From Qipengyuania sp. HL-TH1 (GTDB lineage Bacteria > Pseudomonadota > Alphaproteobacteria > Sphingomonadales > Sphingomonadaceae): a stretch of DNA of 64,000 nucleotides. Where the stretch lies: the NCBI RefSeq assembly GCF_036365825.1, contig NZ_CP142675.1:1612001-1676000 (forward strand), read 5' to 3'. The notes below the pieces were generated by a model. The model was not told where the DNA came from and did not search any database. It saw only the letters and a program-made list of their open reading frames with translations. Positions within the stretch are counted from its first letter, which is position 1, and each line of letters begins with the position of its first letter. The translations under genes and the position numbers were made by a program. Shown here one piece after another: positions 35,207-45,223 of this stretch.

Positions 35207-35866
35207 TCACGAAATCGTGTCCTCGGCGCGCGGCACGAGGATCAGCGTGTTGTCCTCCACCCGCCACGATCCGAGCCGCGCCAGCACATTCATCCCGATG
35301 ACGTTGAAATCGCCGAAGCTTTCCGCGATCGCCGCATCGGTCCCGCTGGCGCTAACATTGCCGAAGGTCAGGCTGTCGATCGTCGCGACATGCGCCTGCA
35401 CCGTGCCATTGGCGGTGCCCAGCATGATCGGGATGCCGCCGCGGCGCGGCTCGAGCCCGGCGCGCTCGGCGAGCGGCGCGGAAATCGCGGTGAGCGTGGC
35501 GCCGGTATCGATCATGAAATTGCCCGGCACGCCGTTGACTTCGGCGCGGACCCAGAAATGCCCGTCGGCGGACAGCGGGATCTGCGTTTCGCCGCCTTCG
35601 ACCAGCTGTTCGGGCAGGCCGATCTGCGGCACCGCGACATCGAAGCGCGGGTCGAAACGCGACAATTGCAGCACCACCGTCAGCAGGATCAACCCGAGCG
35701 CGAGCGAGCTGCCCACGCGCAGCAGCCCGCCGAGCGCCGAGCGCTTGGCGATCATCGCGCCGATCCAGCCGAGCACCATGGCCGCGACGGCGGCAATCAG
35801 CAGCTCGGAGCGCGGGATCGCACGCAGCATATCCGCGGCGGCGCTGAAGACGGGTTCGAAATCCAT
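35207..35866 (-). CDS. Membrane-anchored retropepsin-like aspartic protease
   Basis: A 219-residue protein with two N-terminal membrane segments (about residues 21-40 and 47-68) and a retroviral-type aspartic protease domain. The catalytic aspartate is Asp120 in MIDTGATLTA, and FGDFNVIGMNVLARLG matches the C-terminal part of the clan AA family (TIGR02281-type). Such single-domain proteases work as dimers. Topology suggests the domain lies in the periplasm. Start ATG 35866 (MDFEPVFSAA). It lies 45 bp upstream of otsB on the same strand. Confidence 0.85.
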   Translation of the reverse strand: MDFEPVFSAAADMLRAIPRSELLIAAVAAMVLGWIGAMIAKRSALGGLLRVGSSLALGLILLTVVLQLSRFDPRFDVAVPQIGLPEQLVEGGETQIPLSADGHFWVRAEVNGVPGNFMIDTGATLTAISAPLAERAGLEPRRGGIPIMLGTANGTVQAHVATIDSLTFGNVSASGTDAAIAESFGDFNVIGMNVLARLGSWRVEDNTLILVPRAEDTIS

Positions 35867-35915
35867 ACCGGGGATATAGGAACGCGCCGGTGTCGCGTCC
35901 ATGAATACGCGCGGC

Positions 35916-36920
35916 CTAGGGCGCTTCGCGCTGTTCGGTGGCGCGCGCGAGGATCAGCGAGAAGCGCTTGGCGCTATCGGTCCAGCGTTTGACCGGGGTC
36001 CAGCCGCCCGCAAGCAGCAGCATGTTGGCGCTGCGGCGGGTGAATTTATGGCTGTTCTCGGTGTGGATGCTGTCGCCCTGCTTCATCGCGAAACTTTCGC
36101 CCGACACCGTAAAGTCGATATCGCGCGTGGCTGTCAGATGCATTTCGATCCGCGCCAGCCGGTCGTTCCACACCGCGTCATGCGTCAGCGCATCGGCGGG
36201 GATAGTGCCATCGAGCTCGCGATTGATGCGGGTGACGAGGTTCTTGTTGAACGCACCGGTCACGCCATCGGCATCGTCATAGGCGGCTTCGAGCACCTTG
36301 CGGTCTTTCACCAGGTCCATGCCGATCAGCAGCATCGCGCTGTCGCCCACGCCCTCGTCCGCCCCCAGCGTCGCGCGCATCGAGCGCAGCAGGTCGACCG
36401 CGGTACGCGGGACCATGTTGCCGATGGTCGAGCCGGGAAAGAACCCCAGCCGGGCAAGCGGTTCGACCGCCTCGGGCAGCGTCACGCGGCGCATGAAATC
36501 GGCCTCGACCGGATGGACCGGCAGGCCGGGAAATTTTTGGGCTAACCCGGCGGCGCTTTCGCGCAGGAAATCGCCCGAGATATCGAGCGGGACATAGGCC
36601 GCGGGCGCGATCGCCTCGAGCAGCAGCGGCGTCTTGACCGAGCTGCCCGAGCCGAATTCGACCACCGCCCTGCCCGGCCCGATCAGCTTCGCAAACTCGG
36701 CCCCGCGCGCGGTGAGGATTTCGGTCTCGGCGCGGGTCGGGTAATATTCCTCGACCTGCGTGATCTTCTCGAACAGGCGCGAGCCTTCCTCGTCGTAGAA
36801 CCACCGCGCAGGGATGGCCTTGGGCTGTTGGCGCAGCCCCGCGAGCACGTCCTGGCGGAACGCCTTGTCGACGCCGTCCTTGTCGCGTTCGACGAGCGCG
36901 ATCCCCTTTTCGGTAGTCAT
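35916..36920 (-). CDS. egtD: L-histidine N-alpha-methyltransferase
   Basis: SAM-dependent enzyme that trimethylates histidine to hercynine, the first step of ergothioneine synthesis. The 334-residue protein shows the EgtD hallmarks: YDEEGSRLFEKITQVEEYYP at the substrate pocket, TRAETEIL, the SAM-binding VVEFGSGSSVKT, and FFPGSTIGNM. ATG 36920 overlaps the egtB stop by one base (TGATG). A translationally coupled egtB-egtD pair without egtA, egtC or egtE nearby is the common minimal proteobacterial form. Confidence 0.96.
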   Translation of the reverse strand: MTTEKGIALVERDKDGVDKAFRQDVLAGLRQQPKAIPARWFYDEEGSRLFEKITQVEEYYPTRAETEILTARGAEFAKLIGPGRAVVEFGSGSSVKTPLLLEAIAPAAYVPLDISGDFLRESAAGLAQKFPGLPVHPVEADFMRRVTLPEAVEPLARLGFFPGSTIGNMVPRTAVDLLRSMRATLGADEGVGDSAMLLIGMDLVKDRKVLEAAYDDADGVTGAFNKNLVTRINRELDGTIPADALTHDAVWNDRLARIEMHLTATRDIDFTVSGESFAMKQGDSIHTENSHKFTRRSANMLLLAGGWTPVKRWTDSAKRFSLILARATEQREAP

Positions 36921-38173
36921 CAGATGTCCTTTGCCAGCCTCAGGCCGGTGAATTGCCACCGCTGGTGCGGGTAGAAGAAGTTGCGGTAGCTGGCGCGCGA
37001 ATGACCGCGCGCGGTGGCGCAGCTGGCCCCCCGGAGCACGAACTGGCCGCTCATGAACTTGCCATTGTATTCGCCCACCGCGCCTTCGGCGGGCTGGAAA
37101 CGCGGATAGGGCAGATAGGCCGAGCGGGTAAACTGCCAGCAATCGCCGAACAGGCCGCTGCTGCCGCGCGAAAGCGGCGGGGCTGCCTCGTCGAGCTGGT
37201 TGCCTTCGTGCGGGTCATGCGCCGGCGCCTGGCCTTCCTGCCCGCGCGCGATCGCTTCCCATTCGAATTCGGTGGGCAGGCGCTGGCCCGCCCAGCTGGC
37301 GAAGGCATCGGCTTCGAAATAGGAGATATGCGTGACCGGGGCGTCGGGATCGCGATCCTGCCAGCCGGCATGGGTGAACTGCTCGCCCTCGTTCCAGTAG
37401 AGCGGCGCGCGCACGCCGTGTTCGCGCACCCAGGCCCAGCCATCGGAGAGCCACAGGCTGGCGGTGTCATAGCCGCCATCGGCGATAAATTCGGCCCAGT
37501 CGCGATTGCTGACCAGCCGCGACGACAGTGCGAAGGGTTCGAGCAGGACACGGTGCGCGGGGCCTTCATTGTCGAAGGCAAAGCCATCCGCCTGGTGGCC
37601 GATCCGCGCGATGCCGCCGGGGTGTTCGTGCCAGTTATCAGCCTGCGGCTGTGCGGCTGGCATGGGCGTATCCCACAAGGCCACGCCGAGCGGGTTCTGG
37701 AACAGCGCGTGCTTGATATCGGTGAGCAGCAATTCCTGGTGCTGCTGTTCGTGGGCGAGCCCGAGTTCGATCAGCGGCGCGAGCTCCTCGCGCGCGAACA
37801 GCGGCTCCATCGCGGCATCGACATGCGCGCGCCAGTGGCGGATGTCCGCCAGCGTCGGACGCGACAGCATCCCGCGCGAAAAGCGGTGGATGCGCTCGCC
37901 TTCGGCCTCGTAATAGGAATTGAATACGAAGGGCCAGCGCTCGTCGAACAGCGAATATCCGCCGAGATGGTCGCGCAGCAGGAAGGTTTCCCAGAACCAC
38001 GTGGTATGCGCCAAATGCCATTTGGCGGGGCTGGCATCTTCCATCGACTGGATCGTCGCATCGGCTTCGGACAGCGGCGCGGCCAGCGCCTCGCTCAGCG
38101 CGCGGGTCACGGCGTAGCGACTCTCGATTTCCTCTCCCAGCGCGGGCTGCGCTTGCGGCTGGACCTGGTTCAA
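36920..38173 (-). CDS. egtB: Ergothioneine biosynthesis sulfoxide synthase EgtB
   Basis: Non-haem iron enzyme forming the C-S bond between hercynine and a thiol (gamma-glutamylcysteine or cysteine). The 417-residue protein has an N-terminal DinB_2-like helical domain and a C-terminal formylglycine-enzyme-like fold. The metal site is clear: HEQQHQE with His141, His145 and Glu147, and an upstream His in KWHLAHTTWFWE. The FGE part has LPTEFEWEAIARG and RGASCATA. Start TTG 38173 (MNQVQPQAQP) is chosen because AAGGGGA lies six bases upstream; a TTG at 38233 lacks this. No gamma-glutamylcysteine partner gene is nearby. Confidence 0.95.
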   Translation of the reverse strand: MNQVQPQAQPALGEEIESRYAVTRALSEALAAPLSEADATIQSMEDASPAKWHLAHTTWFWETFLLRDHLGGYSLFDERWPFVFNSYYEAEGERIHRFSRGMLSRPTLADIRHWRAHVDAAMEPLFAREELAPLIELGLAHEQQHQELLLTDIKHALFQNPLGVALWDTPMPAAQPQADNWHEHPGGIARIGHQADGFAFDNEGPAHRVLLEPFALSSRLVSNRDWAEFIADGGYDTASLWLSDGWAWVREHGVRAPLYWNEGEQFTHAGWQDRDPDAPVTHISYFEADAFASWAGQRLPTEFEWEAIARGQEGQAPAHDPHEGNQLDEAAPPLSRGSSGLFGDCWQFTRSAYLPYPRFQPAEGAVGEYNGKFMSGQFVLRGASCATARGHSRASYRNFFYPHQRWQFTGLRLAKDI

Positions 38174-38352
38174 TGCCGGTCCCCTTGGGCTGCAGTCGCC
38201 GGAAGGTGGCAACCACGGTTCACCATGGCGCAATTCAGTTTCGGTTTAAAGGCCGGGGGCCAAAAAGCATGCCCAAACAATCGACTGACGCGCATTACCG
38301 GAGAATGCGGGGCCGGCGCCGCGGTTCCCGCGCACGCCTCCGGGCTGCAAGC

Positions 38353-39726
38353 TCAGGCGGCGTCGGCCTGGCGGATACCGTGTTCCTCATTGAGCATTTC
38401 GGCGATGAGGAAAGCCAGTTCGAGCGATTGCGCGGCATTGAGACGCGGGTCGCAATGCGTGTGATAGCGATCCTTCAGCGCCTCGTCGGTGATTGCGACC
38501 GCGCCGCCGACGCATTCGGTCACGTCCTGCCCGGTCATCTCGACATGGATTCCGCCGGGATGCGTGCCTTCGGCGCGGTGGACCGCGAAGAAGCCCTTCA
38601 CTTCCGTAAGGATGCGGTCGAAGGGCCGCGTCTTGTAGCCGCTGTCCGATTTGACGACATTGCCGTGCATCGGGTCGCAGCTCCACACCACCGGATGCCC
38701 TTCGGCCTTCACCGCGCGCACCAGCCGCGGCAGGCCGTCTTCCACCTTGTCATGGCCAAAGCGGCTGATCAGCGTGATCCGTCCCGGCTCGCGCGCGGGG
38801 TTGAGCGTGTCGAGCAGCCTGAGCAGCGCGTCGGTTTCGAGGCTGGGGCCGCATTTCATCCCCAGCGGATTGCCGATGCCGCGCGCGAATTCGATATGCG
38901 CGCTGTTTTCGAAGCGCGTGCGGTCGCCGATCCACACCATATGCGCCGAGCAATCGTACCATTCGCCGGTCAGGCTGTCGCGGCGCGTGAGCGCCTGTTC
39001 GTAGGGCAGCAGCAGCGCTTCATGGCTGGTGAAGAAGCTGGTGCGCTGCAATTGCGGCACCACCTGCGGATCGACCCCGCACGCCTCCATGAAATCGAGC
39101 GCTTCGCCGATCCGGTCGGCAACGTCGGAAAACTTGTCCGCCCACGGGCTGCGGCCCATGAATTCGAGCGTCCACTGGTGGACCTGCCGCAGATTGGCAT
39201 AGCCGCCCGTGGCAAAGGCGCGCAGCAAATTGAGCGTGGCAGCCGCCTGCGAATAGGCGCGGACCATGCGCTGCGGATCGTTGGTGCGCGTCGCGGCATC
39301 GAATTCGATGCCGTTGATATTGTCGCCGAAATAGCTTGGCAGCGTGACATCGCCCTGCGTTTCGGTGTTCGAGCTGCGCGGCTTGGCAAACTGCCCCGCC
39401 ATACGCCCGACCTTCACCACCGGCTTCTTGCTGGCGAAGGTCATCACCACCGCCATCTGCAGCAGCACGCGGAAGGTGTCGCGGATGTTGTTGGGATGAA
39501 ACTCGGCAAAGCTTTCGGCGCAATCGCCGCCCTGCAGCAAGAAGGCGCGGCCCTCGGCGACTTCGGCGAGATCGGCCTTGAGCGCGCGCGCTTCGCCGGC
39601 AAACACCAGCGGCGGATGCGTTTCGAGCGTGGTCGTCGCGGCCTCGAGCGCGGCCGGATCGAGATAGTCGGGCAAGTGCCTTGCCTCGTATCCCTGCCAG
39701 CTATCGGGTGCCCAGTTGGTCGCCAT
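38353..39726 (-). CDS. Class II 3-deoxy-7-phosphoheptulonate synthase
   Basis: Plant/Mycobacterium-type (type II) DAHP synthase, condensing phosphoenolpyruvate and erythrose-4-phosphate at the head of the shikimate pathway. The 457-residue protein has [31 protein letters not shown], the [12 protein letters not shown] segment and [11 protein letters not shown], with [15 protein letters not shown] at the metal site. ATG 39726 ([14 protein letters not shown]) follows GAAGAGACA. The usual GenBank symbol varies (aroF, aroG, aroH), so none is given. It stands alone, with 179 bp before egtB in which I see no gene. Confidence 0.96.
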   Translation of the reverse strand: MATNWAPDSWQGYEARHLPDYLDPAALEAATTTLETHPPLVFAGEARALKADLAEVAEGRAFLLQGGDCAESFAEFHPNNIRDTFRVLLQMAVVMTFASKKPVVKVGRMAGQFAKPRSSNTETQGDVTLPSYFGDNINGIEFDAATRTNDPQRMVRAYSQAAATLNLLRAFATGGYANLRQVHQWTLEFMGRSPWADKFSDVADRIGEALDFMEACGVDPQVVPQLQRTSFFTSHEALLLPYEQALTRRDSLTGEWYDCSAHMVWIGDRTRFENSAHIEFARGIGNPLGMKCGPSLETDALLRLLDTLNPAREPGRITLISRFGHDKVEDGLPRLVRAVKAEGHPVVWSCDPMHGNVVKSDSGYKTRPFDRILTEVKGFFAVHRAEGTHPGGIHVEMTGQDVTECVGGAVAITDEALKDRYHTHCDPRLNAAQSLELAFLIAEMLNEEHGIRQADAA

Positions 39727-39849
39727 TGTCTCTTCCATTTGCGGCGCCGGGAATGGCGCCAGATTGCCCGCCTGTAGCAGACGAGGCGGCATCATGTCGC
39801 AAGCAGCATTTGCTTGGCCAGCGTAAAAAGCCGATTGCAGTGACCGGCC

Positions 39850-42798
39850 TCAGCGTCCCGCGACGGCGTCCTCGCCGCCCGATGCGGTGACCACTTCCTG
39901 CCCCTGCGGGATGACCGCCAGCCGCCAGCCTTCGCGCGATCCGAAGTATTTCTGCGCCAGCACCTGTAAGTCGGCGGGTGTCGTCTGCGTATAATCGGAC
40001 AGCAGGAAACGCAGCATCGGGATGCGGCGCGCGTCCACGGTTGCGCCTTCGAGCTGGTAGAGCCAGAACAAATTGCCGGTCGAGGCGCGGCTGACATATT
40101 GCCGCAGCGGTTCGACCACGCGGTTGTACTCGTCCTCGCCCACCGGCGCGCTCGCCAGTTCCTTGGCGATACGTTCGGCTTCGGCGAAGAACACCGGCAC
40201 GTCCTCGGGACGCAGCTGGGCGAGCGCGGCAATCCGTCCGCCGCTGTTCACATCGCTCGGCCAGTCGGACCGCACGACGGGCGAATAGCTCGCCCCGGCA
40301 TGTTCGCGCATGGCCTCCATCAGTCGGTTGTTGAACAGCGACGTGAGCACTTCGAGACGGCGCGATTCGCGCAGGTTCTCGACTCCGGCACCGCTGGGCC
40401 AGGCGATGACCGCCGCAGCCTGGTTGGCATCGCCGCGGTGGTGGCGGACCACGGTCGCGCCCGCTTCGGGGAAGTCGACCGCGCGTTCGAGCACTGCGGC
40501 GGAAGGCGCCTCGCGCGGGGCCAGCGCGCCAAAGGTCCGGCGCAGGGCTTCGACCGTTTCGGCTTTGTCGAATTCACCGAACACCAGCACTTCGACCGGA
40601 CCCTGCGCGAGCAAAGGCTCCCAGAATTCGCGGAAGCCTGCGGGGGTTGCCGCATCGTACATTTCGGGCGTCGGAGTGCGGAAGCGCGGGTCGCTGTCGC
40701 GCACCAGATATTCCAGATCGCGCTGCAAGATGCCGCCGGGATTGGAGCCATAGCTTTCATAGGCCAGCTTGCCCGCCGCCTTGGCGCGGATCACCGGGTT
40801 CGGGTCCCAGCCGGGCATCGCCAGCTTGGCCGCGAAGAGATAGAGCTGTTCTTCCAGATCCTGTTCGCGCGTCTGCGCGTAGAAGGTGAAGGCGCCATCG
40901 CCGACCTGGAAATCGAAGCCGAACTTGCGCCCGGTGGCGAGCACGTCGAGCTCTTCCTGGCCCAGTTCGCCGATCCCCGATCCGATCAGCGCGGCATAGC
41001 CGAGATTGGCGTAGACCGCATCGTCGGGGTCGATCGCGCGATAGCCCGCGCCGAAGCGCACCTTGACCGCGACGCGGCCGGGTTCGGCATCGTTCGCCCA
41101 CAGGATCGCCTTCACGCCATTGGCAAATTCGACCTGCTCGATATCGAGCACACCGATCGGTGCTTGCGTGGCAATCTCGCCCGGCTCGCCTACCGGCGGC
41201 AATTCGTCGAAGGAAATCGCCTGCGCGGCAATGCGCGCTTCGCCATCGGCGGCAATGTCTTCATTGAGCGCGGCGCGGATCGCCGCCTCGCTCGCCTCGC
41301 CCGTAGTTGGGGTGACATAGGCGGCACGGATCACATCGCCCGCAAACAGCGCGCGGGTATGGTCGAGCACGCGCTCGGGCGTCAGTGTCGCCTTCATCGA
41401 ATTGAACACCGTCAGCACGGTTTCGGGCGCGGCGATCGCTTCGCGGATATCGACCGCATTGACGACATCGTCGGCCAGCCGCGGTCCGGGCAGCACACGC
41501 CGCTGTTCGACCTGGCTGGTAAAGACAATCTCGAATTCGGCCAGCTCGCGGTCGATTTCCTCCTGCGACGGCGGAGTCGCCAGCGCATCGGCGATGACCC
41601 CGCGAATATCATCGAGCGCGGCCTTCCAGTCGCCGGTCAGCGGGGCGAAATTGACGAAAGTCATGTCGGCCGAGCGGCTGACATCGTCCTGCGACACCTG
41701 CGCGTAGAGATAGCTGCCGCCCGCCCGCGCGCGCGATTCGAGCCGGCGGTTGATCAGCGCCTGCGCCAGCGCATCGCGCAGCAGGCCTTCATTATAGGCC
41801 ACCGTGTCCTGCACCGGGCGCCACGGGCGCATCACCGCATAGGTGAACGAACGCGGCAGGTCGGGTTCGACGATGACGCCGATCTCGCCCACCGGATTGT
41901 CCGCATCGGCGCCCGCGGGGGCAACCGGATCGCCAAATGCAGGCGCGGGCACATGCGGCCCCTCGCCCTGCCAATCGCCGAACCATGCCTCGATCTCGGC
42001 GGCGAGCTGCTTGGGGTCCATGTCGCCCGTGGCCACGACGACCACGTTTTCGGGCCGGTACCAGCGTTTGTAGAAGGCGCTGACACTCGCCCCGGTGGCG
42101 GCGGCCAGCGTTTCCTCAGTCCCGATCGGGGTGCGCGTGGCGAGCCTCTGCCCGGCGAACAGCACTTCGCGGCTGGCATTGCCCGCACGTTCGCCCGGAC
42201 CGCCGCGTTCGCGCTTTTCGGCCATCACGATGGGCACTTCGGCGCGGACATTGGCATCGCTCAGCACCGGGCTGCGCACCATGCCGGACAATAGCTTCAT
42301 GCTTTCGGCGAGCTTGGTGGTGGAGATATTGGGCAGGTCGAGCTTGAACACCGTATGCGTCGGGCTGGTTTCGGCATTGGTATCGCTGCCGAAGGTCGCG
42401 CCCAGGCGCTGCCAGGTCGGGATAGCCTCTGCCGGGCCGAGATATTTGCTTTCGCGGAACAGCAAATGTTCGAGCAGATGCGCATAGCCGCGCTCGCTCT
42501 CTTCCTCGTGGAGCGATCCGGCGTCGATCCGCACGCGGACCGAGACCTGGTCGGGCGGGACGCCGTTGTTGCGCACTGCATAGCGCACACCGTTGGGCAG
42601 CTCGCCGAAGGTCCATTCCTCGTCGCGCGGGACATCGCTGCCCTCGTAGATCCATGGAGTCCCGTCGGCGGGCGTGAGATATTGCGGCGTGGGCGCTGCC
42701 GGTTCCTGCGCAAGCAGGGGCTGCGAAGCAAGCAGCGCAGCGGGAAGGACGAGCGCGAGACGCTGGATGGCGCGCGGAAAATGGGTCATGAAGGGCAT
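39850..42798 (-). CDS. M16 zinc metallopeptidase, two-half type, exported
   Basis: A 982-residue pitrilysin-family (M16) peptidase with a signal peptide (hydrophobic core IQRLALVLPAALLASQPLLA). The inverted zinc motif HxxEH is HLLEH at residues 107-111, and the third ligand region EVPIVMAEKRER follows. The second half (from about residue 520) is the expected inactive M16 repeat, with no HxxEH. These enzymes clamp and degrade peptides in the periplasm. Start ATG 42798; ATG 42789 three codons later is equally possible, and neither has a clear ribosome site. Divergent from nfuA across 92 bp. Confidence 0.93.
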   Translation of the reverse strand: MPFMTHFPRAIQRLALVLPAALLASQPLLAQEPAAPTPQYLTPADGTPWIYEGSDVPRDEEWTFGELPNGVRYAVRNNGVPPDQVSVRVRIDAGSLHEEESERGYAHLLEHLLFRESKYLGPAEAIPTWQRLGATFGSDTNAETSPTHTVFKLDLPNISTTKLAESMKLLSGMVRSPVLSDANVRAEVPIVMAEKRERGGPGERAGNASREVLFAGQRLATRTPIGTEETLAAATGASVSAFYKRWYRPENVVVVATGDMDPKQLAAEIEAWFGDWQGEGPHVPAPAFGDPVAPAGADADNPVGEIGVIVEPDLPRSFTYAVMRPWRPVQDTVAYNEGLLRDALAQALINRRLESRARAGGSYLYAQVSQDDVSRSADMTFVNFAPLTGDWKAALDDIRGVIADALATPPSQEEIDRELAEFEIVFTSQVEQRRVLPGPRLADDVVNAVDIREAIAAPETVLTVFNSMKATLTPERVLDHTRALFAGDVIRAAYVTPTTGEASEAAIRAALNEDIAADGEARIAAQAISFDELPPVGEPGEIATQAPIGVLDIEQVEFANGVKAILWANDAEPGRVAVKVRFGAGYRAIDPDDAVYANLGYAALIGSGIGELGQEELDVLATGRKFGFDFQVGDGAFTFYAQTREQDLEEQLYLFAAKLAMPGWDPNPVIRAKAAGKLAYESYGSNPGGILQRDLEYLVRDSDPRFRTPTPEMYDAATPAGFREFWEPLLAQGPVEVLVFGEFDKAETVEALRRTFGALAPREAPSAAVLERAVDFPEAGATVVRHHRGDANQAAAVIAWPSGAGVENLRESRRLEVLTSLFNNRLMEAMREHAGASYSPVVRSDWPSDVNSGGRIAALAQLRPEDVPVFFAEAERIAKELASAPVGEDEYNRVVEPLRQYVSRASTGNLFWLYQLEGATVDARRIPMLRFLLSDYTQTTPADLQVLAQKYFGSREGWRLAVIPQGQEVVTASGGEDAVAGR

Positions 42799-42890
42799 AT
42801 AGGAGGGCGACCTGTGAAGGCTAGGTGAATGTTTGCCCGACAAGCGTTCCTTCCTTGCCCCCGGTTCCCATGCTTCCTACATCGTGCCCC

Positions 42891-43472
42891 ATGTTCATAG
42901 AGACCGAAACGACGCCCAATCCGGCGAGCCTCAAATTCCTCCCCGGCCAGCAGGTCATGGCGCAGGGCACGCGCGAATTCGCCTCCCCCGAAGCTGCCGA
43001 GGCCAGTCCGCTGGCGCAGGCGATTTTCGACACGGGCGAAGTCGTGAACGTGTTCTTCGGCGGCGATTTCGTCACCGTTACGGTCGCGCCCGGGGCCAGC
43101 TGGAGCGATCTCAAGCCGCAGGTGCTGGCGATCCTGCTCGACCATTTCGTTGCGCAGGCGCCGCTGTTCACACCCGGCAGCGCCGGGGGCATTGCGGTCC
43201 CGCCCGAAGACGAAGGCATGCTGGTCGAAGAGCGCGAGGAAGATGGCGACATCATCGCGCAGATCAACGAATTGCTCGAAACCCGCGTCCGCCCGGCCGT
43301 GGCGGGCGACGGCGGCGATATCCAGTATCGCGGCTACCGCGACGGCGTGGTCCATTTGCAGATGCAGGGCGCCTGTTCGGGCTGCCCCTCCTCCACTGCC
43401 ACGCTCAAGCATGGCATCGAGGGATTGCTCAAGCATTACGTGCCCGAGGTCGTCGAAGTCCGCGCCGCCTGA
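42891..43472 (+). CDS. nfuA: NifU-type iron-sulfur carrier (Nfu)
   Basis: Fe-S scaffold/carrier of 193 residues with the alphaproteobacterial/mitochondrial NFU1 layout: an N-terminal Nfu_N domain (FIETETTPNPASLKFLPGQ) and a C-terminal NifU domain whose CxxC cluster site is GACSGCPSS. It delivers 4Fe-4S clusters to client enzymes, possibly including the MiaB encoded downstream in the window. Start ATG 42891 is standard for the family; 22 upstream in-frame codons are not conserved. It heads the plus-strand series nfu-nitroreductase-tsaB-rimI-mucR-fur. Confidence 0.95.
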   Translation: MFIETETTPNPASLKFLPGQQVMAQGTREFASPEAAEASPLAQAIFDTGEVVNVFFGGDFVTVTVAPGASWSDLKPQVLAILLDHFVAQAPLFTPGSAGGIAVPPEDEGMLVEEREEDGDIIAQINELLETRVRPAVAGDGGDIQYRGYRDGVVHLQMQGACSGCPSSTATLKHGIEGLLKHYVPEVVEVRAA

Positions 43473-43499
43473 TCCCCGACACCCGAAGGAATTCTTCCC

Positions 43500-44093
43500 G
43501 TGGCCGATACCCTTTCGTCCGAAGCGCTCGACCTGATCTTCCGTGAAGCGCGCAGCTATAACGGCTGGCTCGACAAGCCGGTCAGCGACGAGCAGATCCA
43601 CGCGATCTACGAATTGCTCAAGATGGCCCCGACCTCGGCCAATATGCAGCCTGCGCGGATCGTCTGGGCCAAGTCCGCCGCCGCCAAGGACAAGCTCGCC
43701 GCGCTGGCGATGGACGGCAATAAGGACAAGATCACCTCGGCCCCGGTGGTCGCGATCATCGGCTACGACATCGACTTCCACGAGGAACTGCCGTGGCTGT
43801 TCCCGCACACCGACGCCAAGAGCTGGTTCGACGGTGACGAGGAAGGCCGCAAGGAAGGCGCGTTCCGCAATTCCTCGCTGCAGGGCGCTTACCTGATCAT
43901 CGCCGCGCGCGCGCTGGGGCTCGACTGCGGCCCGATGTCGGGCTTCGACAATGACGCGGTCGACAAGGCGTTCTTCGCCGACCAGCCGCGCCATCGCAGC
44001 AATTTCATCTGCGCCATCGGCTATGGGGATCGCGAAAGCATCTTCGCGCGCAGCCCGCGTCCCGACTTCGACAAGTTCAACCGTATCGACTGA
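43500..44093 (+). CDS. Malonic semialdehyde reductase-type nitroreductase (RutE/HadB-like)
   Basis: A 197-residue nitroreductase-family flavoprotein. It shows SYNGWLDKPVSDEQIHAIYE and MAPTSANMQPARIVW at the FMN site, then KITSAPVVAIIGYD and ALGLDCGPMSGFDN, which match the RutE/malonic semialdehyde reductase subgroup. No pyrimidine-degradation genes are nearby, so the physiological substrate is open. Start is GTG 43500, with AAGGA about ten bases ahead. It lies 27 bp after nfuA. Confidence 0.87.
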   Translation: MADTLSSEALDLIFREARSYNGWLDKPVSDEQIHAIYELLKMAPTSANMQPARIVWAKSAAAKDKLAALAMDGNKDKITSAPVVAIIGYDIDFHEELPWLFPHTDAKSWFDGDEEGRKEGAFRNSSLQGAYLIIAARALGLDCGPMSGFDNDAVDKAFFADQPRHRSNFICAIGYGDRESIFARSPRPDFDKFNRID

Positions 44094-44129
44094 CTTGCAG
44101 CCGCGCTTTTGCTGGGGCAGTGCGCGGTT

Positions 44130-44741
44130 ATGCGCATCCTCGCGATAGAAACTGCCACCGAGGCCTGTTCGGCTGCGCTGTTCGACAACGGCGCGCTGGT
44201 CGATTCCCGCCACGAAGTGCTCGGCCGCGGTCACGCCGAGCGGCTGGTCCCGATGATTGCCGAATTGCCGGCCAAGGGCCGCGCGGACGAGATCCGCGTT
44301 TCGCTCGGGCCGGGCAGCTTTACCGGTGTGCGGATCGGACTGGCGGTGGCGCGGGCGCTGGGAATCGCCTGGCACGCCGAAGTTCGCGGCTATCCGACAC
44401 TGGCTCTGGTCGCCGCGATGGCGCGGGGGGATAGCGGGCAGACGGTAACCGTGTGCATGACCGGCGGGCATGGCGAATGGTTCGTGCAGGATTTCGGCGG
44501 CGACGGCTTGCCGCTGGGCGCAGTCGCTTCCTTCCCGCCCGCCAATGCCGGGGCGCGCTCGCTTGGCGACCTGCTTGCAGGATCGAAGGCCGAAGAACTC
44601 GGCGACCTTGCCGGTCGCACCCCCGATCCGGTCCGCCTGCCCGATGCACGCCACGTGCCCGCCCTGCCCGACAGCCTGCTGCGCGCCGATCTCGCCCCGC
44701 TTTACGGGCGCGCCCCGGATGCGAAACTGCCGGGGGGATGA
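44130..44741 (+). CDS. tsaB: tRNA threonylcarbamoyladenosine biosynthesis protein TsaB
   Basis: Partner of TsaD in making the t6A modification of ANN-decoding tRNAs. The 203-residue protein starts MRILAIETATEACSAALF, the ASKHA-fold phosphate-1 loop, and has SLGPGSFTGVRIGLAVARAL. TsaB is the degenerate, non-catalytic member of the pair. ATG 44130 is chosen at the conserved beginning. The stop overlaps rimI by four bases (ATGA), a very common pairing. Confidence 0.94.
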   Translation: MRILAIETATEACSAALFDNGALVDSRHEVLGRGHAERLVPMIAELPAKGRADEIRVSLGPGSFTGVRIGLAVARALGIAWHAEVRGYPTLALVAAMARGDSGQTVTVCMTGGHGEWFVQDFGGDGLPLGAVASFPPANAGARSLGDLLAGSKAEELGDLAGRTPDPVRLPDARHVPALPDSLLRADLAPLYGRAPDAKLPGG

Positions 44742-45190
44742 GCGAGCTCGACCAGCTGATGGCGGTTATGGAGGCCGCCTTCGACCCGCACTGGCGCGAA
44801 GCATGGACGCGCCAGCAGGTCGAAAATTCGCTGGCCATGCCGCACACCTACGCGATTCTGCTCGATGCCGAGGGCGAACCAATAGCCGGCACGAATATCG
44901 CCGCGGGCTTCATTCTCGCCAAGCGTGCGCCGGGCGAAGAGGAGATGCTGCTGATCGGCGTCCGCCCCGAATTGCGCGGGCGAGGACTTGGCCGGAAACT
45001 GATCGAGACTTTCGCCCGCCTGGCGCTCGACGGCGGAGCCGAGAGTATATTCTTGGAAATGCGCGCAAATAATCCCGCCGAGACACTTTATCGCGAATGC
45101 GGGTTCGAACCGATCGGTCGCCGGGTCGATTATTACCGGACTGCGGATGGCACTCGGCTGGACGCCATCACCTTCGCGCGGAAGTTGTAA
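44738..45190 (+). CDS. rimI: Ribosomal-protein-alanine N-acetyltransferase RimI-like
   Basis: GNAT-family acetyltransferase of 150 residues, predicted to acetylate the N-terminus of ribosomal protein S18. The acetyl-CoA P-loop is VRPELRGRGLGRKLIE and the C-terminal NNPAETLYRECGFEPIGRR has the RimI-like aromatic/cysteine pattern. ATG 44738 follows a GGGGGG run and overlaps the tsaB stop. Substrate assignment rests on the tsaB-rimI context; other GNAT substrates are possible. Confidence 0.9.
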   Translation: MSELDQLMAVMEAAFDPHWREAWTRQQVENSLAMPHTYAILLDAEGEPIAGTNIAAGFILAKRAPGEEEMLLIGVRPELRGRGLGRKLIETFARLALDGGAESIFLEMRANNPAETLYRECGFEPIGRRVDYYRTADGTRLDAITFARKL

Positions 45191-45223
45191 AAGCGCGACA
45201 AGAATAACCTTTCCCAACAGTCG

